A DNA stretch of 64,000 nucleotides. Origin: Mycobacterium sp. DL (GTDB lineage Bacteria > Actinomycetota > Actinomycetes > Mycobacteriales > Mycobacteriaceae). Made by a program: the position numbers and the translations under genes. Numbering within the stretch: position 1 is the stretch's first letter; every line of letters begins with the position of its first letter. The stretch lies in assembly GCF_039729195.1 (NCBI RefSeq), contig NZ_CP155796.1, forward strand, positions 2,790,001-2,854,000. Direction: 5' to 3'. The notes beneath the pieces are model-generated. The model did no database searches. It saw nothing but the letters and a program-made list of their open reading frames with translations, and was not told the origin of the DNA. Shown piece by piece: positions 1 through 11,363 of this stretch.

Positions 1-1
1 C

Positions 2-2059
<2,058 letters not shown>

Positions 2060-3055
2060 ATGAGCCAACCGATCGGTGAGGTGGCGGCAGCGGTCCGGGA
2101 GGGGGACCGTTCGGCGCTGGCGAGGGCGATCACGCTGGTCGAGTCCACACGGGCAGATCACCGCCAGCAGGCCCAGGAACTCCTGCTGGAGCTGATTAAG
2201 GATGCCGGCAGCGCGCTACACGTAGGCATCACGGGCGTGCCCGGGGTGGGCAAGTCGACCAGCATCGAGGCGCTCGGGATGTACCTCATCGAGCAGGGGC
2301 ACCGGGTTGCGGTGCTCGCGGTCGATCCGTCGTCGACCCGCACCGGCGGCTCGATCCTCGGCGACAAGACGCGGATGGCACGGTTGGCCGTTCACGACGA
2401 CGCCTACATCCGCCCCTCGCCGACCTCGGGGACCCTCGGCGGCGTCGCGAGGGCGACACGCGAGACGATCGTGTTGCTGGAGGCCGCCGGTTACGACGTG
2501 ATCCTGGTGGAGACGGTGGGAGTCGGCCAGTCCGAGGTGGCGGTTGCCAACATGGTGGACACGTTCGTGTTCCTCACCCTCGCGCGGACCGGCGACCAGT
2601 TGCAGGGAATCAAGAAGGGCGTGCTCGAACTCGCCGACATCGTCGTGGTGAACAAGGCCGACGGTGAGCACGCCGTGGAGGCGAAGGCCGCCGCACGGGA
2701 GCTGGCAGGCGCGATCCGTCTGATCTATCCGCGTGAGACTCTCTGGCGGCCACCGGTTCTGACGATGAGTGCGCTCCACGGGTCGGGGTTGACGGAGCTC
2801 TGGGAGACGGTGCTCCGGCATCGTGACGTGCTCACCGAGGCAGGTGAGTTCGACGCCCGTCGGCGTCGGCAGCAGGTGGAATGGACGTGGTCGATGGTCC
2901 GCGACACGGTCCTCGACCGGGTGCTCTCCAGCCCCGGGGTGCGCGAGATCCGCGCCGATGTCGAGCGTCAGGTGCGCGACGGCGAACTGACTCCGACGCT
3001 TGCTGCGCAGCAGATCCTCGACGCCGCGGACAACCCTTCGAAGGTCGTCGGTTAA
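2060..3055 (+). CDS. meaB: Methylmalonyl-CoA mutase-associated GTPase MeaB (ArgK family)
   Basis: G3E-family P-loop GTPase that guards and reloads methylmalonyl-CoA mutase with adenosylcobalamin. The G1/Walker A motif GVPGVGKST lies at about residues 59-67, with the LAVDPSSTRTGGSILGDKTRM stretch typical of MeaB/ArgK after it. VETVGVGQSE and the base-specificity motif NKAD follow further on. At 331 residues the length is normal. The ATG directly abuts the mutB stop (TAG-ATG), so translational coupling is likely. The old name ArgK (arginine/ornithine transport kinase) was a misassignment; context with mutB settles the role. Confidence 0.96.
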   Translation: MSQPIGEVAAAVREGDRSALARAITLVESTRADHRQQAQELLLELIKDAGSALHVGITGVPGVGKSTSIEALGMYLIEQGHRVAVLAVDPSSTRTGGSILGDKTRMARLAVHDDAYIRPSPTSGTLGGVARATRETIVLLEAAGYDVILVETVGVGQSEVAVANMVDTFVFLTLARTGDQLQGIKKGVLELADIVVVNKADGEHAVEAKAAARELAGAIRLIYPRETLWRPPVLTMSALHGSGLTELWETVLRHRDVLTEAGEFDARRRRQQVEWTWSMVRDTVLDRVLSSPGVREIRADVERQVRDGELTPTLAAQQILDAADNPSKVVG

Positions 3056-3094
3056 CGAATCGGTAACTCCCGGTTTCTTTGCCGCGTGCCGGAG

Positions 3095-3100
3095 TAAATT
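3095..3100 (+). promoter_or_regulatory. Candidate -10 box for the LipL-like gene
   Basis: TAAATT matches the mycobacterial TANNNT -10 pattern and lies 9 bases before the GTG at 3110, in the 54-base gap after meaB. It predicts an mRNA with almost no leader. No convincing -35 is seen. Confidence 0.35.
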
Positions 3101-3109
3101 CAAATCATT

Positions 3110-4405
3110 GTGACCGCAGTCAATGACTGGGAACGCAGCGCGGCGCTCCCACACGGTGTCGACGGCGCAGCCCTGCCGCGCGGAGTCCAGGGCGCCGCCG
3201 ACGAGAACTTCCTCTGCGCCGTGCGTGCCTTCGCGCAGATGTTCCCGTGGCGCCGGCTGGGCGGCGGAGCCCTCTCGGTGTACCTCGACGGCGAGCCTGT
3301 CGTCGACATCTGGACCGGCTGGTCGGACCGCAAGGGTCAGCGCCACTGGAACGCCGACACCGGCACCATGGTGTTCTCGGCGACCAAGGGGGTGGCGGCG
3401 ACGGTCATCCACCGACTGGCCGACCGTGGCCTGATCGACTACGACGCGCCTGTCGCCGAGTACTGGCCCGCCTTCGGTGCGAACGGCAAGTCGAAGATCA
3501 CCGTGCGTGACGCGTTGCGTCACCGGGCAGGTCTGTCGCAGCTCAACGGGGCGGTCAAGGGTGATCTGATGGATCACCTGCGGATGGAGGAACGGCTCGC
3601 CGCGGCACCCCTCAGCTGGCTTCACGGACGGCCCGCCTACCACGCGTTGACCTTCGGGTGGCTGCTGTCCGGGTTGGCGCGCGGGGTCACCGGCAAGGGG
3701 ATGCGTGAACTGATCCGCACCGAGGTCGCTGCGCCGCTGAACACCGACGGATTGCATCTCGGCCGGCCTCCCGCCCAGGCGCCGACGCACGCCGCCCAGA
3801 TCATCGGTCCGCAGAGTGCTCTGCAGAATCCGTTCTTCAACCTGGTGGCACCCCGGTTGGCCGCGCTGCCGTTCTCCGCCGGCTTCGGCGCGATGTACTT
3901 CCCCGGGGTCAAGGCCTTCGTGCAGGGCGACACCCCGATGCTCGACAGCGAGATTCCCGCGGCCAACGGCGTGGCGACCGCCCGTGCGCTGGCGCGCATG
4001 TACGGCGCCATCGCCAACGGCGGGCGCATCGACGGCACGCAGTACCTGTCGAGCGAGACGGCCGCTGCCCTGGTCGGGCGGCCGAGCCTGCGACCCGACC
4101 ACACCATGGTCATGCCGCTGGCATTCCATCTCGGGTATCACGGACTGCCGTTTCCCGGGGTGCTGCCCGGGTTCGGACATGTGGGGCTCGGCGGGTCACT
4201 GGGGTGGGCCGACCCGCAGAGCGGACTGGGCTTCGGTTACGTCCACAACCGGCTGCTGACGCCTCTGGTCGTCACCGACCAGGCGGGTTTCGTCGCGACC
4301 GCGGCGTTGATCCGCCGGGGAGCGACGCAGGCCCGCAAGAACGGTTACCGGGCGGTGCGGGAGTTCGGCTCGCCGTTCACCGATCTCACCCGGACGGCGA
4401 TCTGA
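3110..4405 (+). CDS. Serine hydrolase, beta-lactamase/esterase fold (LipL-like)
   Basis: Penicillin-binding-protein-like serine esterase of the class C beta-lactamase superfamily. The nucleophile motif S-x-x-K is SATK at residues 90-93, and a tyrosine motif (AYHALTFGW, Tyr177) supplies the second catalytic element. A C-terminal GHVGLGGSLGWADP segment resembles the third motif region. The length of 431 residues and the position directly after meaB match M. tuberculosis LipL (Rv1497), a cell-wall-associated esterase, so it is probably its orthologue. No clear signal peptide is seen. The substrate is unknown. It is followed by a strong hairpin shared with the converging gene. Confidence 0.85.
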   Translation: MTAVNDWERSAALPHGVDGAALPRGVQGAADENFLCAVRAFAQMFPWRRLGGGALSVYLDGEPVVDIWTGWSDRKGQRHWNADTGTMVFSATKGVAATVIHRLADRGLIDYDAPVAEYWPAFGANGKSKITVRDALRHRAGLSQLNGAVKGDLMDHLRMEERLAAAPLSWLHGRPAYHALTFGWLLSGLARGVTGKGMRELIRTEVAAPLNTDGLHLGRPPAQAPTHAAQIIGPQSALQNPFFNLVAPRLAALPFSAGFGAMYFPGVKAFVQGDTPMLDSEIPAANGVATARALARMYGAIANGGRIDGTQYLSSETAAALVGRPSLRPDHTMVMPLAFHLGYHGLPFPGVLPGFGHVGLGGSLGWADPQSGLGFGYVHNRLLTPLVVTDQAGFVATAALIRRGATQARKNGYRAVREFGSPFTDLTRTAI

Positions 4406-4458
4406 GACAAAGTGTCTGATCAGCGGTTCAGCTGGGTGTACGGCTGAACCATTTTGTC
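4406..4458. terminator. Nested palindrome, likely bidirectional terminator
   Basis: Inner arms GGTTCAGC (4425-4432) and GCTGAACC (4443-4450) are perfect complements around a 10-base loop. Outer GACAAA (4406-4411) and TTTGTC (4453-4458) are also complementary. ATTTTGTCC follows the hairpin on the plus strand. It sits exactly between two converging genes and overlaps the last codons of the minus-strand gene. Confidence 0.55.
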
Positions 4459-5162
4459 CTGATCCGCCACGAGTACGCCGAGGTCAGCGCGAAGCCGGCG
4501 CCACAGGCACAGGCGAAGACCCACACCACCGTGCTGCCCTGAACGGTCTGCAACGGCGGGACGAACGCGGTGACGATGCGCACGACGCACGCCAGGATGC
4601 CCATCGCGCACGCCACGAGATAGATGTTGGCGATCTGTCGGGACCGCGGATCGGCGCGCAGGACCAGTAGGGCTCGTGATCCGTATCCGAGCAGGTAGAT
4701 CAGCATGCCGCAGAGCAGCAACCAGTAGGCGTTGAGCCAGAGGTCGGTGGGCACGTCGAAGAAGTCGGGGCGGTAGATCGCGGCGCCGTTGCCGAGCCAG
4801 AACGCCGCCAGCAGCAGCGGAATGCACACGGTGGCGGGCCGTTCGACGAACTGCTTGAACCGGCGGTGCATCGCGTGGTCGTGTTCGAGCCGGCCCAGAG
4901 CGTTGTAGACGACGGCGGAGGCGGCCACGATGTAGGCGTCGTGACCGAGGTAGTCCTCGAGGTTCCACTTCCCGGTCAGGGAGTGCAGCCAGACGCCGAG
5001 GGTCTCCGAGGCCAGCGGCGACATCAGCAGCACCGCCACTCCCTGGAGCGCGATGTTGAGGGTGGCGGCGACCTCCCAGCGGCACGACCAGGTGACACGC
5101 CGAATCCACAGACTCCACACGATGCACAGAAGTGTGATCGCGATGAGTGTTGCCAGAGCCAT
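4428..5162 (-). CDS. Multi-pass membrane protein of unknown function
   Basis: 244 residues, very hydrophobic, with about six or seven predicted membrane spans starting at the N-terminus (MALATLIAITLLCIVWSLWI). A hydrophilic loop rich in His and Arg (about residues 90-105, LEHDHAMHRRFKQF) separates two helical halves. No catalytic motif or named family is recognised. It lies 9 bases downstream of the HTH regulator on the same strand, so the two form an operon and probably a regulator/sensor-like pair. The product could be a membrane partner of that regulator, but this is inference from position only. Confidence 0.7.
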   Translation of the reverse strand: MALATLIAITLLCIVWSLWIRRVTWSCRWEVAATLNIALQGVAVLLMSPLASETLGVWLHSLTGKWNLEDYLGHDAYIVAASAVVYNALGRLEHDHAMHRRFKQFVERPATVCIPLLLAAFWLGNGAAIYRPDFFDVPTDLWLNAYWLLLCGMLIYLLGYGSRALLVLRADPRSRQIANIYLVACAMGILACVVRIVTAFVPPLQTVQGSTVVWVFACACGAGFALTSAYSWRIRTKWFSRTPS

Positions 5163-5171
5163 GCGGTGTTC

Positions 5172-5546
5172 CTAGAGGGGTGGCGCGTCGAGACGGGGTG
5201 TCAGCTCGGACAGCTTGGGCCTGTGCTGCACGGGTGCCTTGACGGTGGTCTGCTGCAGGGTCGCCACCCCGGACTCGACCGACTCGGCCGCGCGTACGTA
5301 GTTCCACACTTCTTGACGGCTCATCAACCCGAACTGGATCTGCAGGTCGGGGTAGCTCAGATCGAAGCGATCGGCCACCCGGCGCAGCTCCTCGGCGTTC
5401 GGGTAGTCGCTCTCCTTGATCCGCCGGTAGTAGGTGCTGCTGGACACGCCGAGAGCGTCGAACAGGTCCTTGGCATCGATCTCTCCGTCGAGGAGGTAAT
5501 CGAGCAGGGCCTTCAGTTGTCTGCCGTTCTCGTCGGTACGTGGCAC
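5172..5546 (-). CDS. Helix-turn-helix DNA-binding regulator
   Basis: Small (124-residue) DNA-binding protein. An XRE-like HTH fits residues about 22-50: AKDLFDALGVSSSTYYRRIKE, followed by EELRRVADRFDLSYPDLQIQFG, a typical second half of such domains. The C-terminal 45 residues are low-complexity and probably disordered. A longer reading frame runs to 5684, but the GTG at 5546 is preferred: it lies 6 bases after a TATTGT -10 box (leaderless start), and the extension would cover the apparent operator and run into the divergent gene. The downstream membrane protein is co-directional. The likely target is the shared intergenic region 5547-5682. Confidence 0.75.
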   Translation of the reverse strand: MPRTDENGRQLKALLDYLLDGEIDAKDLFDALGVSSSTYYRRIKESDYPNAEELRRVADRFDLSYPDLQIQFGLMSRQEVWNYVRAAESVESGVATLQQTTVKAPVQHRPKLSELTPRLDAPPL

Positions 5547-5552
5547 CAGGAC

Positions 5553-5558
5553 ACAATA
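5553..5558 (-). promoter_or_regulatory. -10 box for the HTH regulator (leaderless)
   Basis: Read on the minus strand, TATTGT fits TANNNT and is followed by 6 bases and then the GTG at 5546. It supports the short start choice for the regulator. Confidence 0.4.
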
Positions 5559-5634
5559 AACCGAATTCCCGCACAAGGGCAGCCCCTGCCGGCAAACAGA
5601 AGACACGACCTTTATTGACACAGCCGTCACGGTT

Positions 5635-5660
5635 TTGGGACTGGTCTCCCAATTCTGGGA
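5635..5660. promoter_or_regulatory. Candidate operator: three phased TGGGA half-sites
   Basis: TGGGA at 5636-5640, its complement TCCCA at 5647-5651, and TGGGA again at 5656-5660. The first pair forms the perfect inverted repeat TTGGGA-N6-TCCCAA; the first and third are direct repeats exactly 20 bp apart, two helical turns. The site covers the -35 region of the plus-strand gene at 5683. The adjacent HTH regulator is the obvious candidate ligand. Confidence 0.5.
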
Positions 5661-5669
5661 CATTCGCTG

Positions 5670-5675
5670 TACGGT
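5670..5675 (+). promoter_or_regulatory. -10 box for the half-condensation-domain gene (leaderless)
   Basis: TACGGT (TANNNT) lies 7 bases before the ATG at 5683, so transcription should begin at or next to the start codon. The TGGGA sites occupy the upstream -35 region. Confidence 0.4.
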
Positions 5676-5682
5676 TAGCCGC

Positions 5683-6285
5683 ATGGTCGCTCCTTACATG
5701 GCCGACGAGGTCAGGCCCTTGGTCAATTCGGTTCCGGCAACGCTGCAGGTGGTTGATCACCCCGCCGCAGAATGCGCCGAGTCGCGATTCGAGATTGTGA
5801 GTCTGCCGCCGACGAGCGAATTGGCAGAGGAACTCGACGGCGCCGCTGAATGGCTGGGCGTCAGTGGTGACGAGGTGCTTCTCGCTGCGCTCGGCCGGGC
5901 GATCGGCCGGGCCCGCGGCGAAGGTGCGGTGGCCGTCGATGTCACAGGCGAGCACCGGTGGCTGTTCCACACCGTGTCGTTGATCTGCTCCGACGTTCCC
6001 GCGATGGGCCCCACCGAGATGCTCCAGGGCGCCCACACCGCGCTTGCTGCGGCGCCGGGCACGCCGACCGCCACGGCCGAAGTGCTGTTGAATGTGGCGG
6101 CCGACGTCGACGATGCCGCCGGAAGTCACCTGCTCGAACTGCGGGTGCGCCGTGCAGGCGGGCAGCTCCGGCTCGACTGGCGCTACGACGCCACCAGATT
6201 CGACGCCTACAGCATCGAGGAGTTGGCCGAGCAGTTCCCGCTCGCCCTGATCGAGATCACGTCGGACGCGGCTGCGCCACTGTGA
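5683..6285 (+). CDS. Condensation-domain-like protein, C-terminal half only
   Basis: 200 residues. The segment around VSGDEVLLAALGRAIGRARGEGAVAVDVTGEHR resembles the central part of NRPS condensation domains (NDVLLTALxRAL...VLVDLEGHGRE). The segment HLLELRVRRAGGQLRLDWRYDATRFDAYSIEELAEQF resembles their C-terminal end. The N-terminal lobe and the catalytic HHxxxDG are absent, so acyl-transfer activity is not expected. The ATG at 5683 is chosen because a TACGGT -10 box lies 7 bases upstream; a TTG at 5635 would lie inside the operator, and 5698 is an alternative. It is divergent from the HTH regulator. It may be a regulatory or structural relic of an NRPS/PapA-like enzyme. Confidence 0.6.
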   Translation: MVAPYMADEVRPLVNSVPATLQVVDHPAAECAESRFEIVSLPPTSELAEELDGAAEWLGVSGDEVLLAALGRAIGRARGEGAVAVDVTGEHRWLFHTVSLICSDVPAMGPTEMLQGAHTALAAAPGTPTATAEVLLNVAADVDDAAGSHLLELRVRRAGGQLRLDWRYDATRFDAYSIEELAEQFPLALIEITSDAAAPL

Positions 6286-6309
6286 TTCCGGCCTGACCGG
6301 TAGGCCCGC

Positions 6310-6315
6310 TAGACT
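6310..6315 (+). promoter_or_regulatory. Candidate -10 box for the ileS T-box transcript
   Basis: TAGACT fits TANNNT and would start transcription at about 6322, just before the predicted stem I of the T-box leader. No good -35 is seen. Confidence 0.4.
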
Positions 6316-6321
6316 TCGGGC

Positions 6322-6545
6322 CACAAGCGTCGATCCGGCCATCACCGGGGAGCTTTCGGAAGAACAGCGCTGCGGCCGGTGGTTTCGGGCCCGCGACGCC
6401 CAGTAGAACCGAACGGGCGGGCCCGTCATCGCCTCACTACGAGCGGCGCATCTCAGGTGCGCAAGCGGGGTGGTACCGCGGCTCTCGCGCACCGGCGCGA
6501 CGTCGTCCCCGTGCCTGAACGACATCTGGCACAGGAGACACGCAC
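6322..6545 (+). ncRNA. T-box leader (riboswitch) of ileS, translational type
   Basis: The leader senses uncharged tRNA-Ile and controls ileS. The T-box sequence GGGTGGTACCGCGG is at 6468-6481, and its TGGT (6471-6474) can pair with the ACCA end of uncharged tRNA-Ile. A short stem I near 6330-6360 carries ATC (6341-6343), an isoleucine codon, as the likely specifier, flanked by complementary CCGG/CCGG sequence. The conserved stretch AGTAGAACCGAACGGGC follows. GTGCC (6511-6515) can pair with GGCAC (6528-6532), placing a hairpin against the AGGAG ribosome site (6533-6537). This layout, without a terminator poly-U, matches the short-stem-I translational T-boxes known upstream of actinobacterial ileS. 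Confidence 0.9.
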
Positions 6546-9500
6546 GTGACCGCCTACCCGAAGCCTGCCGCCGGGGCACCCAGATTCCCTGCCCTCGAAG
6601 TCGACGTTCTCGAGTACTGGGCGGGCGACGACACCTTCCGCGCGAGCATCGAACGCCGCGACGGCGCACCCGAGTACGTGTTCTACGACGGGCCGCCCTT
6701 CGCCAACGGGCTGCCGCACTACGGGCATCTGCTCACGGGGTACGTCAAGGACATCGTGCCGCGCTACCGCACCATGCGCGGATACAAGGTCGAACGCCGC
6801 TTCGGATGGGACACCCACGGACTACCGGCCGAATTGGAGGTGCAGCGCCAACTCGGCATCACCGACAAGGCCCAGATCGAGCAGATGGGCATCGAGAAGT
6901 TCAACGACGCCTGCCGGGAATCGGTGCTCAAGTACGCCGACGAGTGGCGCTCCTATGTCACTCGTCAGGCACGCTGGGTCGACTTCGACAACGACTACAA
7001 GACATTTGATCTCGGCTTCATGGAGTCGGTGATCTGGGCGTTCAAGGAGCTGTGGGACAAGGACCTGGCCTACGAGGGCAACCGGGTACTGCCGTACTGC
7101 TGGAACGACGAGACGCCGCTGTCGAGCCACGAACTGCGGATGGACGACGACGTCTACCAGAGCCGTCAGGACCCGGCTCTGACCGTGGGCTTCCGCATCG
7201 ACCGGGGCCCCGTCGACGGCGCAGTCGATCTTGTGGGCGCGTATCTGCTCATCTGGACGACGACTCCGTGGACACTGCCGTCCAACCAGGCCGTCGCGGT
7301 CAACCCCGGGGTCGAGTACGTCGTCGTCGCCGCGCCCGACGGGCGTCGCTACGTGTTGGCTGCGGCCCGCCTCGGTGCCTACGCCCGCGAACTGGGGGAG
7401 GAGCCGCAGGTCGTGGCCTCCCTCGCGGGCCGGGACTTGCTCGGCGTCCACTACGTTCCCCCGTTCCCGTACTTCATGGATTCGCCCAACGCCTTCCAGG
7501 TGCTGCCTGCGGACTTCGTCAGCACCGAGGATGGAACCGGCCTGGTGCACATGGCACCTGCCTACGGCGAGGACGACATGGAGACCGCGCAGGCCGCCGA
7601 CATCGAGGCCGTCACCCCGGTTGACGCCAGAGGGCGGTTCGACGCCACCGTTCCCGACTATTCGGGCCAGCACGTGTTCGACGCCAACCCGCAGATCATC
7701 CGCGATCTGAAGAACCAGAGTCGGGCCGCGCAGGCCAACGGCGCGGTGTTGGTGCGCCACGACAGCTACGAGCACTCCTACCCACACTGCTGGCGCTGCC
7801 GGAACCCGTTGATCTATCGGGCGGTGTCGTCCTGGTTCATCAGGGTCACCAAGATCCGCGACCGCATGGTGGAGCTCAACCAGGAGATCACCTGGTACCC
7901 CGACCACGTCAAGGACGGGCAGTTCGGTAAGTGGCTGCAGGGCGCGCGCGACTGGTCCATCTCGCGAAACCGTTACTGGGGCACCCCGATTCCGGTGTGG
8001 AAGTCAGACGATCCGGCCTATCCGCGCATCGATGTGTACGGCAGCCTCGACGAGCTGGAGCGCGACTTCGGGGTACGGCCGGACAACCTGCACCGGCCGT
8101 ACATCGACGAACTGACCCGGCCGAACCCCGACGACCCGACCGGCGCATCGACGATGCGGCGGATCGAGGACGTGCTCGACGTGTGGTTCGACTCCGGGTC
8201 GATGCCCTACGCCCAGGTGCACTACCCGTTCGAGAATCGGGAATGGTTCGACGGCTCGGGGGAAGAGGCCGCTGGTGGGGCGGTGGAGGCGCACTTCCCG
8301 GGCGACTTCATCGTCGAGTACATCGGACAGACCCGCGGCTGGTTCTACACGCTGCACATCCTGGCGACCGCACTGTTCGACAAGCCGGCTTTCCGGACCT
8401 GCGTGTCGCACGGCATCGTGCTGGGCAACGACGGGCAGAAGATGAGCAAGTCGCTGCGCAACTACCCCGACGTCACCGAGGTGTTCGACCGGGACGGCTC
8501 CGATGCGATGCGCTGGTTCCTGATGGCCTCGCCGATCCTGCGGGGCGGCAACCTCGTGGTCACCGAGCAGGGCATCCGCGAAGGGGTGCGGCAGGTGCTG
8601 CTGCCGCTGTGGAACTCGTACACGTTCCTGACCCTGTACGCACCGAAGAAGGGTGTCTGGCGCACCGACTCCGCCCATGTGCTGGACCGCTACATCCTGG
8701 CCAAGCTTGCCGCCCTGCGCGACAGCCTGACCCTGTCGCTGGACACCTGCGACATCTCCGTTGCGTGTGACCAGCTGCGCCAGTTCACCGAGGCGCTGAC
8801 GAACTGGTATGTGCGGCGGTCACGTTCGCGGTTCTGGGAGGAGGATCCCGACGCTATCGACACGCTGCACACCGTGCTCGAGGTGACCAGCCGACTGGCC
8901 GCGCCGCTGCTCCCGCTGATCTCCGAGGTGATCTGGCGCGGGCTCACCGGCGAGCGGTCGGTTCACCTGACCGACTGGCCCGAGGCCGGCTCGCTGCCTG
9001 CCGACCCCGAACTGGTGGCCGACATGGACCTGGTGCGCGAGGTGGCCTCGACGGGATCCTCACTGCGCAAGGCCAAGAAACTGCGGGTTCGCCTGCCCCT
9101 GGCGAAACTGACTGTGGCTGTTGATGATCCGCAGCGGCTCGAGCCCTATCGAGATCTGATCGCCGACGAACTCAACGTGAAATCGGTTGAGCTCAGCGAC
9201 GACATCGACGCGCACGGGCGCTTCGAGCTCGCCGTGAACGCGCGGGTCGCAGGGCCCCGTATCGGCAAGGACGTCCAGGCGGCGATCAAGGCAGTGAAGG
9301 CTGGGCAGGGGGTCCTCAACGCAGACGGCACGCTCACCGCGGGCCCGGCGGTGCTGCAGCCCGAGGAGTTCAGCGCCAAACTCGTCGCGGCCGACCCCGA
9401 CTGGACGGCTGCGCTGGCTGACGGAGCGGGTCTGGTGGTGCTGGACGGGACCGTCACCCCCGAACTGGAGGCCGAAGGCTGGGCCAAGGATCGCATCCGT

Positions 9501-9710
9501 GAGCTGCAGGAGCTGCGGAAGACGACGGGACTCGAGGTGTCCGACCGGATTTCGGTGGTGATGTCGGTGCCCGCGGAGCAAGAGGCGTGGGCGCGCACCC
9601 ACCGCGATCTGATCGCGGGCGAAATCCTGGCGACGAGCTTCGAGTTCGGCGATCCTGCCGAGGGCACGACAATCGGTGACGGCGTGCGGGTGGCGATCTC
9701 CAAGGCGTGA
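6546..9710 (+). CDS. ileS: Isoleucyl-tRNA synthetase
   Basis: Class I aminoacyl-tRNA synthetase charging tRNA-Ile. 1054 residues. The HIGH signature appears as HYGH (residues 58-61, in [14 protein letters not shown]) and the KMSKS loop is KMSKS at 632-636. The CP1 editing insert lies between, with TTPWTLPSN and the [15 protein letters not shown] editing segment. The long length and these motif variants fit the eukaryote-like IleS type common in mycobacteria, which in other bacteria is linked to mupirocin insensitivity (inference). The start GTG at 6546 has AGGAG eight bases upstream and is controlled by the T-box leader. Confidence 0.97.
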   Translation: MTAYPKPAAGAPRFPALEVDVLEYWAGDDTFRASIERRDGAPEYVFYDGPPFANGLPHYGHLLTGYVKDIVPRYRTMRGYKVERRFGWDTHGLPAELEVQRQLGITDKAQIEQMGIEKFNDACRESVLKYADEWRSYVTRQARWVDFDNDYKTFDLGFMESVIWAFKELWDKDLAYEGNRVLPYCWNDETPLSSHELRMDDDVYQSRQDPALTVGFRIDRGPVDGAVDLVGAYLLIWTTTPWTLPSNQAVAVNPGVEYVVVAAPDGRRYVLAAARLGAYARELGEEPQVVASLAGRDLLGVHYVPPFPYFMDSPNAFQVLPADFVSTEDGTGLVHMAPAYGEDDMETAQAADIEAVTPVDARGRFDATVPDYSGQHVFDANPQIIRDLKNQSRAAQANGAVLVRHDSYEHSYPHCWRCRNPLIYRAVSSWFIRVTKIRDRMVELNQEITWYPDHVKDGQFGKWLQGARDWSISRNRYWGTPIPVWKSDDPAYPRIDVYGSLDELERDFGVRPDNLHRPYIDELTRPNPDDPTGASTMRRIEDVLDVWFDSGSMPYAQVHYPFENREWFDGSGEEAAGGAVEAHFPGDFIVEYIGQTRGWFYTLHILATALFDKPAFRTCVSHGIVLGNDGQKMSKSLRNYPDVTEVFDRDGSDAMRWFLMASPILRGGNLVVTEQGIREGVRQVLLPLWNSYTFLTLYAPKKGVWRTDSAHVLDRYILAKLAALRDSLTLSLDTCDISVACDQLRQFTEALTNWYVRRSRSRFWEEDPDAIDTLHTVLEVTSRLAAPLLPLISEVIWRGLTGERSVHLTDWPEAGSLPADPELVADMDLVREVASTGSSLRKAKKLRVRLPLAKLTVAVDDPQRLEPYRDLIADELNVKSVELSDDIDAHGRFELAVNARVAGPRIGKDVQAAIKAVKAGQGVLNADGTLTAGPAVLQPEEFSAKLVAADPDWTAALADGAGLVVLDGTVTPELEAEGWAKDRIRELQELRKTTGLEVSDRISVVMSVPAEQEAWARTHRDLIAGEILATSFEFGDPAEGTTIGDGVRVAISKA

Positions 9711-9711
9711 C

Positions 9712-9948
9712 TCAGCCGTCGGTGACGCGGGCACCCCGGCCGGAGTACACCACCACATCGCCGGGGCGGAGCTGCCTGCCGCGCCGGGTGTCGACGTCAC
9801 CGTTGACGCTGACCAGACCGTCGGCGATCACGGACTTCGCGTCGGCCCCCGAATCGATGAGGCCCGCCAGTTTGAGGAATTGTCCGAGCCGGATCGAGGT
9901 GTCCCGGATCGGAACGTCGGACGCCTCGGCGTTCGGGGTGTGTGCCAT
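9712..9948 (-). CDS. Small S4-domain RNA-binding protein
   Basis: 78 residues, essentially one S4 fold: [48 protein letters not shown], the alpha-L motif found in ribosomal S4, tyrosyl-tRNA synthetase and YbcJ/YaaA-type proteins. It probably binds structured RNA; the target is unknown. The ATG at 9948 is chosen because upstream residues in the longer frame have no family resemblance and would run into dinB. It converges on ileS with a single base between the stop codons. Confidence 0.85.
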   Translation of the reverse strand: MAHTPNAEASDVPIRDTSIRLGQFLKLAGLIDSGADAKSVIADGLVSVNGDVDTRRGRQLRPGDVVVYSGRGARVTDG

Positions 9949-9988
9949 GCAGGTCACGCTAGCCCCGCACCGCCTAGCATCGGCGAGT

Positions 9989-11356
9989 GTGGCCGCGCGA
10001 TGGGTGCTGCACCTGGACATGGATGCGTTCTTCGCATCTGTCGAGCAGCTGACCCGGCCCACCCTGCGGGGGCGGCCGGTGCTCGTCGGCGGTCTGGGCG
10101 GACGCGGCGTGGTGGCAGGTGCCAGCTATCAGGCCCGGGTCTTCGGTGCCCGGTCGGCGATGCCGATGCATCAGGCGCGCCGGTTGGTCGGGGCGGGCGC
10201 GGTGGTGCTGCCGCCGCGCGGCGTCGTTTACGGACTGGCCAGCCGCCGGGTCTTCGAGACCGTACGCACCAGGGTGCCGGTCCTCGAACAGCTGTCGTTC
10301 GACGAAGCGTTCGGCGAACCCCTCGAACTGGCCGGGGCATCGGCGTCGGAGGTGGCGTCGTTCTGCGAAGCACTCCGCGCCGAGGTGGCAGCGGTCACCG
10401 GGCTCGTCGCGTCCGTCGGCGCGGGATCGGGCAAGCAGATCGCCAAGATCGCTTCGGGCCTGGCCAAACCCGACGGCATCACCGTCATCGCCCGCGATCA
10501 GGAACACCCGCTGCTCGACGGTCTGCCGGTCCGCAAGCTGTGGGGTATCGGGCCGGTGGCCGAGGAGAAGCTGCACCGCCTGGGCATCGACACCATCGGC
10601 GGTTTCGCGGCGCTGTCGCACTCGGAGGTCGCGAACATCCTGGGGCCGACGGTCGGACCGGCGCTTCACCGGTTGGCGCGCGGGATCGACGATCGTCCGG
10701 TCGCCGAGAATTCGCCGGCCAAGCAGATCAGTGCCGAGTCCACGTTCGCCACGGACCTGATCACGCTCGATCAGCTGCGCGAGGCGGCGGTGCCCATCGG
10801 CGAGCATGCTCACCGGCGGCTGCTCAAGGACGGCCGCGGCGCCCGAACCGTCATCGTCAAGATGAAGAAGTCCGATATGAGCACGCTGACCAGGTCGGCG
10901 ACGCTGCCTTATGCGACCACCGACGCCGCGACGCTGAATGCCACCGCCCGCCGACTCCTCCTCGATCCGGTGGAGATCGGTCCCATCCGCCTCGTCGGCG
11001 TCGGCTTCTCCGGTCTCTCCGACGTCCAACAGGAGTCGCTGTTCCCCGATCTGGAGCTGATGGCCACCGAAGAGGTGTCACACACCGGGTCATCGCAACC
11101 GCCGGCCGATGGCGACCCGGTGCTGCCGGCATGGCGGGTCGGTGACGATGTCGTCCACACCTTCCACGGTCACGGATGGATCCAGGGCGCCGGACACGGC
11201 GTCATGACGGTGCGCTTCGAGACCCGGGCCACCGGACCCGGGCCGGTGCGCACTTTCGCGGCCGCCGACCCCGAGGTGACCCACGCCAACCCGGTGGACA
11301 GTCTGGACTGGCCGGACTTCGTGGAGGAGATCGCCCGTCACCAGAGCACGCCGTAG
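9989..11356 (+). CDS. dinB: Y-family DNA polymerase IV, DinB1 (DinX) type
   Basis: Error-prone lesion-bypass polymerase. The palm motif [12 protein letters not shown] (first catalytic Asp) is at about residues 9-20, and the second acidic pair appears in LSFDEAFGE. HhH and little-finger regions follow ([22 protein letters not shown]). QQESLF at residues 347-352 is a canonical beta-clamp-binding peptide, which marks the DinB1/DinX class rather than the clamp-independent mycobacterial DinB2. The GTG at 9989 opens the conserved [12 protein letters not shown] start; a long in-frame extension back to 9707 overlaps the S4 gene and is rejected. The roughly 80-residue tail after the clamp motif is poorly conserved. 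No LexA box is seen upstream. Confidence 0.93.
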   Translation: MAARWVLHLDMDAFFASVEQLTRPTLRGRPVLVGGLGGRGVVAGASYQARVFGARSAMPMHQARRLVGAGAVVLPPRGVVYGLASRRVFETVRTRVPVLEQLSFDEAFGEPLELAGASASEVASFCEALRAEVAAVTGLVASVGAGSGKQIAKIASGLAKPDGITVIARDQEHPLLDGLPVRKLWGIGPVAEEKLHRLGIDTIGGFAALSHSEVANILGPTVGPALHRLARGIDDRPVAENSPAKQISAESTFATDLITLDQLREAAVPIGEHAHRRLLKDGRGARTVIVKMKKSDMSTLTRSATLPYATTDAATLNATARRLLLDPVEIGPIRLVGVGFSGLSDVQQESLFPDLELMATEEVSHTGSSQPPADGDPVLPAWRVGDDVVHTFHGHGWIQGAGHGVMTVRFETRATGPGPVRTFAAADPEVTHANPVDSLDWPDFVEEIARHQSTP

Positions 11357-11363
11357 TGGAGGT

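Noticed and set aside
2216-4180. 654-codon open frame antisense to meaB and the LipL-like gene
   Set aside because: Shadow frame spanning two genes with strong protein motifs on the other strand.
4420-6669. 749-codon minus-strand frame over the membrane protein, HTH gene and T-box
   Set aside because: It crosses the regulatory region and T-box and has Arg/Gly-rich composition typical of a wrong frame.
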